A stretch of 48,153 bases of DNA from assembly GCA_017522795.1 (NCBI GenBank), contig JAFWXZ010000064.1, positions 1-48,153 on the forward strand, read 5' to 3'. This stretch comes from Clostridia bacterium. GTDB lineage: Bacteria; Bacillota; Clostridia; Oscillospirales; CAG-272. A program made the translations under genes and the position numbers. Of this stretch, positions 9,084 through 16,600 are shown one piece after another. The notes beneath the pieces were generated by a model. That model was not told the DNA's origin and searched no databases. It saw only the letters and a list, made by a program, of their open reading frames with translations. How positions within the stretch are numbered: the stretch's first letter is position 1; each line of letters begins with the position of its first letter.

Positions 9084-9434
9084 TTATGACGGCTCGCCTT
9101 GGTCGTCGGACAATGTTGCTTTTTTTATCTCGTCTGCAAAGCGATCGTCATTTATCGCCACTGCGGCAGGTGCATAGAGCTTGCCGAGAAGTCGTCCCAG
9201 CTCGCCCGAATCTATGTTAACGGTAATTGCGCTGACGCCGTAAAACTCTGATTTGGTGAGAAGCTTTTTCTTAGTTCCCTCCGAGGCGTCATGAGCTACC
9301 AGGACAAGGCGGGGTTTCATCCTTCCCTGCTTTGCCAGAGCGGTGCATACCGATTCTGTGCCTATTACCAGCCTGCCCGCCCTCATAGCGAAGCCAAGCA
9401 TACCGATAAGGCGTGTATTTTTCTTGTTATCCAA
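9084..9434 (-). CDS. ylxQ: YlxQ-like L7Ae/L30e family RNA-binding protein
   Basis: The 116-aa protein has the L7Ae fold hallmarks: GMLGFAMRAGRLVIGTE at the N-terminus and LVLVAHDASEGTKKK in the middle. These are typical of the YlxQ proteins found between ylxR and infB in Bacillota, which bind structured RNA. It starts at a TTG (9434) overlapping the end of ylxR by 8 bases, with GAGG 9 bases upstream, so it is probably translationally coupled. The genomic position confirms the assignment. Confidence 0.9.
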   Translation of the reverse strand: MDNKKNTRLIGMLGFAMRAGRLVIGTESVCTALAKQGRMKPRLVLVAHDASEGTKKKLLTKSEFYGVSAITVNIDSGELGRLLGKLYAPAAVAINDDRFADEIKKATLSDDQGEPS

Positions 9435-9699
9435 CCGTCAGTTCCTCTTCCATTTTCTCATACAGCTCCTCAGAGATGGCAACGCCAAGAGAGGTTTCGA
9501 TGCGTCTTGACTTCCTTGCCTTCTTAAGGCACGAGGCGCTCTTACAAATATACGCGCCGCGGCCGTTTTTCTTTCCCGTAAGGTCGAGAAGAATCTCACC
9601 CTCGGGTGTGCGGAGAACTCTGATGAGAGTATTTTTCGGGAAATGCTCGCCGCATCCCGTGCATCTTCTGGTCGGTATTTTACGAACAGCGTCAGCCAT
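9427..9699 (-). CDS. rnpM: RNase P modulator RnpM (YlxR, DUF448)
   Basis: The 90-aa basic protein has the YlxR hallmarks RRCTGCGE (about residues 11-18) and the GRGAYIC motif followed by a lysine/arginine-rich helix. YlxR proteins have been described as RNA-binding modulators of RNase P in Bacillus. It lies 4 bases after nusA. Its AAAGG ribosome binding site is formed by the last nusA codons, and it overlaps ylxQ. Family and position agree. Confidence 0.92.
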   Translation of the reverse strand: MADAVRKIPTRRCTGCGEHFPKNTLIRVLRTPEGEILLDLTGKKNGRGAYICKSASCLKKARKSRRIETSLGVAISEELYEKMEEELTVG

Positions 9700-9703
9700 A
9701 GCC

Positions 9704-10735
9704 TTACGCCTTTATGTCGATCTTGCAGCCTGTAAGACGCGCAACCAGCTTCGCGTTCTGGCCCTCCTTACCGATGGCAAGAGAGAGCTGCTCGGGAGCA
9801 ACTGTCACACGGCAGGTGCGCTCATCCTCAAGGTAAACGTCAAGCACCTTGGCAGGAGAAAGAGCCTCTGCAACGTACTCGCAGATATCATCGCTGTACT
9901 TGATGATATCGATCTTCTCGCCTGCGAGCTCCTTGAGGATCGCGTTGATTCTCATAGAGTTCTTACCGATACAGGAGCCTACTGCCTCAACGTTCTCGTC
10001 GCGGGAGTAAACTGCGATCTTGGATCTTGATCCTGCCTCGCGGGCAACACCCTTGATAATAATGGTGCCGTCAGCGATCTCGGGAACCTCAAGCTCAAAG
10101 AGGCGCTTTACAAAATTGGGATGAACTCTCGAAAGGGTGACGATAGGACCTCTGGTCTCGCCCGACTTTACCTCGGAAACGAACACCTTGATTCTATCAC
10201 CTACGTCATAGCTCTCACCGGGGATCTGCTCCTCGCGGAGAAGAGTTGCGTAGCCTGTGCCTGTGTCAAGGATAAGGTTGCCGTTTGTGGTATCAACCTT
10301 ATCAACGATAGCGGTGATGATCTCCTCGCGCTTTTCCTCGTACTCTCTGGTCATTCTCTCGCGCTCTGCGGTGCGGATAGCCTGAACTATCATCTGCTTA
10401 CCTGCCTGGGCGGAAAGACGGCGGAAGTCCTTGGTCTTAAGCTCGGTCTCAACGATACCGCCAAGCTTATGACGGCGGGAGAGCGCCTTTGCAGCGGTGT
10501 AGCCGATCTCGCAGTTGTCATCATAGACCTCTCCGTCGGGAACTACCGTTCTCTGCTGGAATACTCTCATATCCTTTTTGTTGGGATCAAGCTGTACGCG
10601 AATAACAGTTGTGGGGCCGACCTCACGTCTGCAAGCATTTGCGAGAGCGAGCTCGATCTGGGAGATCATATACTCCTTTGAAATACCGTTTTCCTTTTCC
10701 AAAAGGTCAAGGGCGGTGAAGAAATCTGCGTTCAT
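9704..10735 (-). CDS. nusA: transcription termination/antitermination factor NusA
   Basis: NusA binds RNA polymerase and nascent RNA and modulates pausing and termination. The 343-aa protein has the N-terminal polymerase-binding domain (residues 1-130), an S1 domain (about 135-200, with VGDRIKVFVSEV), KH1 (EVPEIADGTIIIKGVAREAG followed by GSCIGKNSMRI) and KH2, which ends in LAIGKEGQNAKLVARLTG. It lacks the C-terminal acidic repeats, as is normal in Bacillota. It sits 74 bases downstream of rimP and 4 bases before ylxR. Confidence 0.96.
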   Translation of the reverse strand: MNADFFTALDLLEKENGISKEYMISQIELALANACRREVGPTTVIRVQLDPNKKDMRVFQQRTVVPDGEVYDDNCEIGYTAAKALSRRHKLGGIVETELKTKDFRRLSAQAGKQMIVQAIRTAERERMTREYEEKREEIITAIVDKVDTTNGNLILDTGTGYATLLREEQIPGESYDVGDRIKVFVSEVKSGETRGPIVTLSRVHPNFVKRLFELEVPEIADGTIIIKGVAREAGSRSKIAVYSRDENVEAVGSCIGKNSMRINAILKELAGEKIDIIKYSDDICEYVAEALSPAKVLDVYLEDERTCRVTVAPEQLSLAIGKEGQNAKLVARLTGCKIDIKA

Positions 10736-10809
10736 TTTTCCGTTGTACCACGTATTTTATACGTTCCTTTCCTATTTAGTGATATATGTTTATTTAATTG
10801 ATTTCAATA

Positions 10810-11271
10810 TCAGTCATCAAAGAACACGGTGGTGAGCTTTGATATTTCGCTTTGGGTGAGGATAACCTCGCCGTCTGCCTCGGTTATTGTGATTTTTCCG
10901 TCCTCAAAGGCAGAAATGATGCCCGTGACTACCTTTTTGCCCTCCTTTGCGGTAAAGAGCTTTGCCCGGACTCGCTCGCCTACAGAGCGTCTTATATGCT
11001 CCTCTGTGCGAAGCTCGCGCTCCACGCCGGGAGAGGAAACGTCAAGGTAATAAAAGCCCTCGATAGGATCGCACTCGTCAAGAATGGGATCGATCGCGCG
11101 ATGTACCTTCTCGCAGTCCTCAATGTTGATTCCTTCAGGCGAGTCGATGGTGATCTCAAGGTGATAATCCGCGCCGACCTTGGAATAGGTGATGTCCCAT
11201 ATGTCGTAGCCAAGACCTGTTATTGTGGGCTCGACCGCCTCTCTCACGGTTTCTCTGATGCTTTTTTTCAT
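10810..11271 (-). CDS. rimP: ribosome maturation factor RimP
   Basis: RimP assists 30S assembly. The 153-aa protein shows the family segments GLGYDIWDITY, ITIDSPEGINIEDCEKVHR, the YYLDVSSPGVER signature (about residues 80-91) and a C-terminal SH3-like domain. The ATG at 11271 has AGGAAA 8 bases upstream. The frame stays open for 40 more codons upstream, but those are encoded by interspersed repeat DNA (ATTCTGCATT tail and the palindromic element), so they are not part of the protein. It is the first gene of the rimP-nusA-rnpM-ylxQ-infB operon. The promoter candidate lies about 280 bases upstream, beyond the repeat. Confidence 0.94.
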   Translation of the reverse strand: MKKSIRETVREAVEPTITGLGYDIWDITYSKVGADYHLEITIDSPEGINIEDCEKVHRAIDPILDECDPIEGFYYLDVSSPGVERELRTEEHIRRSVGERVRAKLFTAKEGKKVVTGIISAFEDGKITITEADGEVILTQSEISKLTTVFFDD

Positions 11272-11354
11272 TACCCGTTTCCTTTCTTTTTTAAAAGAAT
11301 TTTCATTCTGCATTCTGCATTTTGCAGTTAATTCTTGCAATACATTAAGCGTTT

Positions 11355-11468
11355 TTGGAAGTCTGCTTTGCAGACCGCTCGCAAATCCCAACGCGAGCGC
11401 GAAAAGGCACCGAGCAGCGAAGCTATGTTAGAGCTAATTAAATGCTGCTCAGGTTTTGCATTTTGCAT
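11355..11468. repeat. palindromic interspersed element, short form
   Basis: From TGGAAGTCTGCTTTGCAGAC through CTCAGGTTTTGCATTT, this element matches the inverted copy at 47968-48153 almost base for base at both ends, but it lacks an internal segment of about 80 bases. It contains hairpin-forming arms (GTCTGC/GCAGAC) and no reading frame with start signals. It lies between the rimP promoter candidate and the rimP start, so it should be transcribed as part of the operon leader. Confidence 0.85.
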
Positions 11469-11500
11469 TTGCTTTTTCGCCCGCGAAAAAGCATTGTGAA

Positions 11501-11526
11501 GGGGCTGTCACTTTCGCGACAGCCCC
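11501..11526 (-). other. stem-loop in the rimP leader
   Basis: GGGGCTGTC and GACAGCCCC form a 9-bp GC-rich stem with an 8-base loop. It has no clean T-run on either strand (minus strand CCCCTTCACAATGCTTTTT). It lies some 25 bases downstream of the promoter at 11550-11578. It may be a leaky terminator, a leader hairpin or a repeat remnant. Confidence 0.5.
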
Positions 11527-11549
11527 ATAAAACACTATTTACTGTATGT

Positions 11550-11578
11550 ATTATAACATACACTTTCGGAAAATGCAA
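11550..11578 (-). promoter_or_regulatory. candidate promoter of the rimP-nusA-infB operon
   Basis: Minus strand TTGCAT (11578-11573), 17-base spacer, TATAAT (11555-11550). The -10 lies in the centre of an inverted repeat, TGTATGT...ACATACA (11543-11562). Reading leftwards, it gives a leader of about 270 bases. Confidence 0.65.
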
Positions 11579-11606
11579 TAGTTTTTCCGAAATTTATTTT
11601 CGGCTA

Positions 11607-11813
11607 TTAAGCCTTGAAGTCGTTAGGCGCCTTGCCTACCTTATGCTGACGCTTGCCGAGCTTAGAGTTGCCGGTAGCCTTAGCATACTGCTTCATAACC
11701 TTCTCCATCTCCTTGGTGAGCTCAAGTCTCTCAAGCTCAAGAGCTTCTGCCATACCTGCGCGAGTCTTGATTGCCTCAGTGTGCGCAAGATTTGCGGGAT
11801 TCTTCTTAGCCAT
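11607..11813 (-). CDS. small basic protein of unknown function (68 aa)
   Basis: A hydrophilic, largely helical 68-residue protein beginning MAKKNPANLAHTEAIKTR, with a Leu/Glu-rich middle (about residues 24-40) and a basic tail (KLGKRQHKVGK). GGAGG lies about 10 bases before the ATG. I do not recognise the family. It is the last gene of the run with the 41-aa membrane peptide, the 524-aa repeat protein and the giant protein, so a role with them is possible. Composition would also suit RNA or ribosome association, but that is speculation. Confidence 0.7.
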   Translation of the reverse strand: MAKKNPANLAHTEAIKTRAGMAEALELERLELTKEMEKVMKQYAKATGNSKLGKRQHKVGKAPNDFKA

Positions 11814-11833
11814 TATATTTTATCCTCCAAAAA

Positions 11834-11959
11834 TTATTTAATTAAGTTAACTAACGCGCTGATATCGACGCCATTGGACAGTAGCTTAAGTACTGCGAAT
11901 CCTACTAACAAAATGAGCAGGATCAGGAGCAATGATATCCACCAAAACGTCGTGTCCAT
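11834..11959 (-). CDS. 41-aa single-span membrane peptide
   Basis: A short frame starts at an ATG 3 bases after the TGA stop of the 524-aa gene (TGA-AGG-ATG). It encodes 41 residues: a short polar start (MDTTFWW), one strongly hydrophobic span of about 18 residues rich in Leu and Ile (residues 8-27) and a polar tail ending LVNLIK. There is no separate strong ribosome binding site, so translation would depend on reinitiation or coupling with the upstream gene. Support comes from the hydrophobic span, tight spacing and operon position; conservation is untested. No family is recognised. Confidence 0.55.
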   Translation of the reverse strand: MDTTFWWISLLLILLILLVGFAVLKLLSNGVDISALVNLIK

Positions 11960-11962
11960 CCT

Positions 11963-13537
11963 TCAAACGCGAGTCTTGATCTTCTTGATCACCCAGTTGA
12001 TGTCCTTGGTGTTCTGCTGGATAAGCTTCTTAAGATTCTTTTCGTCTCTCTTGAGAGCCTTCTTCTCACCGGAGTTCTTATACTCCTTGGTCTTAAGACG
12101 GTACTGGGTAAGTGCGAGGGTAGAGGATGCCTCTACGTTGCTGTTGAGGATACCGTAGAGTCTCTGCTTCTCACCGCTGGATGCGGGAAGACGGAAGATC
12201 TTCTTAGCAACCTTCTGGTTCTTGTTTACATACTTCTCAGCCGCGTCGGACTTAACCTGGCGCCACTTCTGGTTGATGGATACGCCGTCAAGGGTAACCT
12301 CAGAGCCGTTGTAGATGGAGAGAAGCTTGGAGTTGATCTCGTCTCTCTTATTAAGGAGAGTCATCATCTCGGTACGAAGGGAAGCGATCTTAACTCTGTC
12401 AGCTCTCTTCTTAGCCTTCATGGTCACGGGATCGTTGGTGATAACTGCGTAGTAACGGGAGTTATCCTTCTCCTCATACTTGAGAGCTTCCTTATGAGCC
12501 TTCTGAGCATCCTTGATTCTCTTGTTAGCGGACTTCTTGAGGGACTTCATGTCGAACTGATTCTTGCCGAATCTGTAGTAGGACATATCCTTCTGGCTCT
12601 CAAGGAGAGAGATCTTGAAATCATAGCCCTTGGTGACTACGGAGAGGTCCTTGTTAGCCTGCTCTGCAACCTTCTCCTCAAGCGCGGACTTCTTAACGAC
12701 TTCCTTGCTCTTCTTAGCGTGCTTCTTGGTTGCCTTTGCTGTTGCTACGGAAGCTGCTGCAGCTGCTGCTACTGCTGCAACGTCAGCGTCGCTGTTTCTT
12801 GCGGTACCGTCGTTAGCGGTGTAGGAGATAGCGGGAATGGGAGTGTAAGCCTTGCCTGCAAGGATGTCCTCGGGAATGGACTCGGAAGCGCGGGTAAGAC
12901 GGCTTCTGGTAAGAGTCTCGTACTCGTCAACGATTGCGTTGTAAGCTGCGATCTCATTAGTAAGGTTCTTCTTGATAGCCTTAACTCTCTTAGCGTCCTC
13001 AAGCTTGTTGCAAACGTGAAGGTTCTCAGCAAGTCTCTCGATAACGTATCTCTGGTAGGTGAGGCAGTTGATGATGAGGAGAACCTTGTTGTAGCCGGTA
13101 GCCTCGTCCTTCTGCTTGGTGGTTGTCTCGAGTCTGGTTCTTACGTTGTCAAGAGCCTTGTCGGATCTCTCGAGATAATTCTTAAGCTCCTTCTCGTCAA
13201 GGATGCTGATGTTTGCGTTGTACGCATTTGCGGTAGAAGCAACGGGAGTACCTACTGCTGCGATGCCGTAGTTGTTGCTGCCTGCCATGATCTCGTCGGG
13301 AAGATCGTAAGAAACGGTAGGAGCCTTCTCACCGGACAGCTTGTTGTAGTCGCCTACAAGGCTGTTGTACTTCTTGATCTGCGCTGCAAGATCCTTCTTT
13401 ACGCTCTTTGCGCCCTTCTTGTCACCGCTGTCACGGCAAGCTGCAAGCTCGTCACACATCTCAATAAGGATCTGCTTCTCCACTGCAATGCTCTCAACAA
13501 GAAGTTCTACTCTGGTCTTCTGCTGTACTTTACTCAT
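11963..13537 (-). CDS. uncharacterised helical repeat protein (524 aa), relative of the giant protein
   Basis: A cytosolic-looking, lysine-rich, mostly alpha-helical protein with no signal peptide or membrane span. Two copies of a module are visible, centred on YNSLVGDY (Tyr57) and YNAIVDEY (Tyr199). Each has an 'LxxCxxL...K.VKKxL..EI' helix before the YN core, and a 'LT/LS...LPDEI/IPEDI-x-AG' segment after it. Residues 245-300 are Ala/Lys-rich linker and residues 300-524 long basic helices. The same module occurs six times in the 1884-aa neighbour. Lysine is nearly always AAG and leucine CTC/CTT, which suggests high expression. AAGGAG precedes the ATG, next to an 8-bp hairpin (13553-13572). 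I do not recognise a described family. Confidence 0.82.
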   Translation of the reverse strand: MSKVQQKTRVELLVESIAVEKQILIEMCDELAACRDSGDKKGAKSVKKDLAAQIKKYNSLVGDYNKLSGEKAPTVSYDLPDEIMAGSNNYGIAAVGTPVASTANAYNANISILDEKELKNYLERSDKALDNVRTRLETTTKQKDEATGYNKVLLIINCLTYQRYVIERLAENLHVCNKLEDAKRVKAIKKNLTNEIAAYNAIVDEYETLTRSRLTRASESIPEDILAGKAYTPIPAISYTANDGTARNSDADVAAVAAAAAASVATAKATKKHAKKSKEVVKKSALEEKVAEQANKDLSVVTKGYDFKISLLESQKDMSYYRFGKNQFDMKSLKKSANKRIKDAQKAHKEALKYEEKDNSRYYAVITNDPVTMKAKKRADRVKIASLRTEMMTLLNKRDEINSKLLSIYNGSEVTLDGVSINQKWRQVKSDAAEKYVNKNQKVAKKIFRLPASSGEKQRLYGILNSNVEASSTLALTQYRLKTKEYKNSGEKKALKRDEKNLKKLIQQNTKDINWVIKKIKTRV

Positions 13538-13552
13538 TGTAATTCTCCTTCC

Positions 13553-13572
13553 GGGAGCGACTCATCGCTCCC
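13553..13572 (-). other. stem-loop next to the ribosome binding site of the 524-aa gene
   Basis: GGGAGCGA (13553-13560) and TCGCTCCC (13565-13572) form an 8-bp stem with a 4-base loop. It ends 2 bases upstream of the AAGGAG ribosome binding site in the 99-base gap between the two repeat-protein genes. A 5' stabilising or translation-modulating hairpin is a possible role. Confidence 0.6.
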
Positions 13573-13636
13573 TTCAAATTTAAATATTTATTTTTTTGGT
13601 TAACTGAATTAAAAGGGTTTATTGATTGTCAATAAA

Positions 13637-16600
13637 CTAAATGATCATATCGTCCTCTGCAAGAACTCCAATGATCCTGCGGCGATCCTTGCCGCCAAGC
13701 TGATCTACAACGGTGATAACGTTCTTCGAGAAGATTTCCTTTCTTCCCGCGCCGATATCGAACTGAGCTATACCCTGTATCAGATCGCGCTTAAGCTCGT
13801 ATTTCTCGTTCTGAGTGGGCTTAATGTCGGTCTGAAGGAAGCTGATAAGCCTGCTCATCGCTCCCTCAAGGAAGTCGACGGCGATCTGATTGTCAGATCC
13901 TGTAAGATTGATGCTGTTTATGATCTGGTTGATCTCATCAACGAGAGTTCCAAGCTCTCTGCCCGGGAGAGTCTTGCCAACCTCGTGATTATCAACCCTC
14001 TCTACAAGCTCTCTGACGTAAACGAAGTTCTGAAGCTCGTTCAGAACGTGAACGTCGCCTGAAATCAGCTTGTCAATAAGAGTGGTGGTTTCTACCGCCT
14101 TGATCGGTACTCTGAGCTTCTCAGAGAATATCTCTGCTCTCTTATTGTAGTCGTTTACTGTGGCGATAAGCATCTTCTTCGCCGTGGTGGACTTAGGCTT
14201 CTGACGAAGCTTCTCGCAGGCAAGGAGCAATCTGTACTGCTCTGTGACGAAGCAGTCGAGCATTGCGCCGTAGCGGTTGCGCTCCACGTCTCTTGCGCCG
14301 TAGGTGATAAGCCAGATGTTTCTCGTAATAAGGAGGAAGCAGCTCGCTATCAGCAGCACAAGGCTGTAAACGAATCTGATAAGAAGGAACAGGATCGGCA
14401 GGGCTGCAAATGCAACTCCGATCATTGCGTATATCCTCAGCGCCTCGCTGTTGTAGAAGAAGATTCCTGCAATAGCGGTGGATACTGCAAACGCCATAAC
14501 TACTATCCAGTAGACAACCTGATCGATTCTCAGGGCTCTGTAAATAAGCTGGCGGATACGCATATTGTAATCAATGCGGAAGTTTCTTGCCAGGTAGCTG
14601 CGAAGTGCCTTATGTACCTTGGACTGATACTTGATAGGATCGCTCGCCACTCCGACTGCGCGGAGGGTGTTGTTGTTATAACGACGCATCGAGCGCGCCT
14701 TTTCGTATCGGATTCGGTAATGTCGGTACTCGTTGTCCTGACGTCTTAGGTAGGTTCTTGCAGACCGCTTCATGATCACCTTTGTCACAAGCGACAGCAC
14801 CTTTGCCTTCTTGCCGCGCTTATAATTGCGCTCGATGGAAGGAATGGTAAACCACTTTGCCCAAAGTCTGCTGAAGGGGCTAACGTATCTTAGCGCGCCC
14901 GACTTAGCGTAATCAACGAGTCTGTCGTATATCTTATCCGTCGTAATAGAGGGTGCGCTGTCGTCCAGCTTTACTCTGTTACGGAGGCTAAGAATCGGGG
15001 GTACGGGAGGACGGTCGGTCTTACGGAACACGATGGTATCGGGAATCGTAAGCGAGAGCTGCTCGAGCTGCATGTGACGCTCACGTCCGGAGTTATACTC
15101 CTTGACCAGATTGTTATACAGCTGGATGTCCTCGTGGAGCCAAGCGCTCCATACTCTCTGCGAGCGTCTGATGCCGGTTTTCGTTGCCGAATAGAGCCTC
15201 TTACACTCGATCTCAATAATGCCGCCGACTCTCGCAATGTGCTGGAGAGCCAGAGCATCGGTTGCTTTAACTTTAGTATTGACTATCTCAAGGAACTCGT
15301 CCCTCGGAGGAAGCAGGCAGCGCAAGAAGCCACGGGGCCTCAAGGTAAGCTTTCTCATAAACCATACGTTGATCTCGCTTCCAACCAGCTTCCACCAGTT
15401 AGCCACGTTATCAATACTGGTCATGCTCCTTGCTCTGAGCGATCTTCTGAATCTCTCCTCAATAAGCTTGGTCTCAAGATCAAGGGGAGTTTCAACCTCA
15501 CAGCCCGAGTGAATATCCTTGGCGTCCTCCTCGGCATCGTCCACGTATCCGCTGTCAATACCCAGGCGGTTAATGCCCGAATAGGGATCGGCAACATTTG
15601 CCGCGCCGAGCATCAGCGAATCCTGACCTACCGTACCTGCATCAAGCGCAACCGACGTATCGGTTCCCGCCAGCATCATAGGCGTACCTGTGAAGGGAAT
15701 GGAGGTCTCGCCGGTCTGGCTGAAGCCGATAAGGGGAACTCCGCCGGGTGTCATACCCAGCATCGTCATACCGTCAAAGTCAGCCTTCAGGAAGGGAACG
15801 CCCATATCGGTAGCATAGCCCATAGCTCCTACCGACATAATGGGTGCGGCACCCTTAGCGACGGCAGAGCCCGACGTACCCGTATAGAGTCCGTAGCCGT
15901 GCCACTTGTCGCCGACGGTTCTGTCAATACCGTCTACGGTTTCGATAACCTCCCTGCAGCAAACTATCTCAGGGAACTTTATCATCCTGCCGTATCTGAT
16001 GATCTCGTCAGCCACCGAGGTGGAAACCTGGGAGAACTTAACTCCCACCATCTCCGACAGCTTCTCCGCCGTCTTGTTATGCGCAGTGATGGCGTCAATG
16101 AATTTCTTCTTATATCTGACGAGAACGTTAGGTGTGAATGTAATTCTGCCGTAGCTGCGGTACTTGAGAAGCACCTTGTTGATACCTTCAAGTCTTTCTC
16201 TCTCAAGAACCAGTCGCTCGAGCATAAGCCTTGCGGCGTTGCGGCTCGTGCAGTCCTTGGAGTATCTAAGCTTCAGGCGGTATACCTTACGGCTGAATTT
16301 CGCGTTTATGCTATACAGCTTCTTCTGATAGGAAGCGCTGTGTCTGTCCTTCTCGTGAACGACCGTTTCAAGAGCAAGGATCTTAGCATCACGCTCGTCG
16401 TTAAGCTTTTTAAGCTTAAACTCATATTTTCTCTGTTTTGCGTCGTTCTTGCTCTGTCTGCCTTCAACGCCCGCCTTAGAGAACAGAAGCGACTCGTCAA
16501 CGAACCAGATCTCTGCGTTGACATACATCCTGTTCCACCAAGCTCTGATGGGCTGTGTCCAGACGAACAGATGCTGCCAGAAGCCGATGGGATGCCACCA

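Noticed and set aside
7209-9089. Long plus-strand open frame (626 codons) antisense to infB
   Set aside because: It is a mirror of the G- and K-rich infB coding sequence, gives Leu/Val-rich low-complexity protein and has no ribosome binding site; infB itself is unmistakable.
11272-11391. N-terminal extension of RimP to 11391
   Set aside because: It is encoded by interspersed repeat sequence, and a good ribosome binding site stands before ATG 11271.
12494-13603. Plus-strand open frame antisense to the 524-aa gene
   Set aside because: Leu/Val/Ser/Cys-rich composition typical of a shadow of AAG- and GAG-rich coding sequence.
13600-13636. Separate promoter for the 524-aa gene (TTGACA at 13632-13627)
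   Set aside because: No acceptable -10 hexamer at 16-18 bases; only the -35-like word is present.
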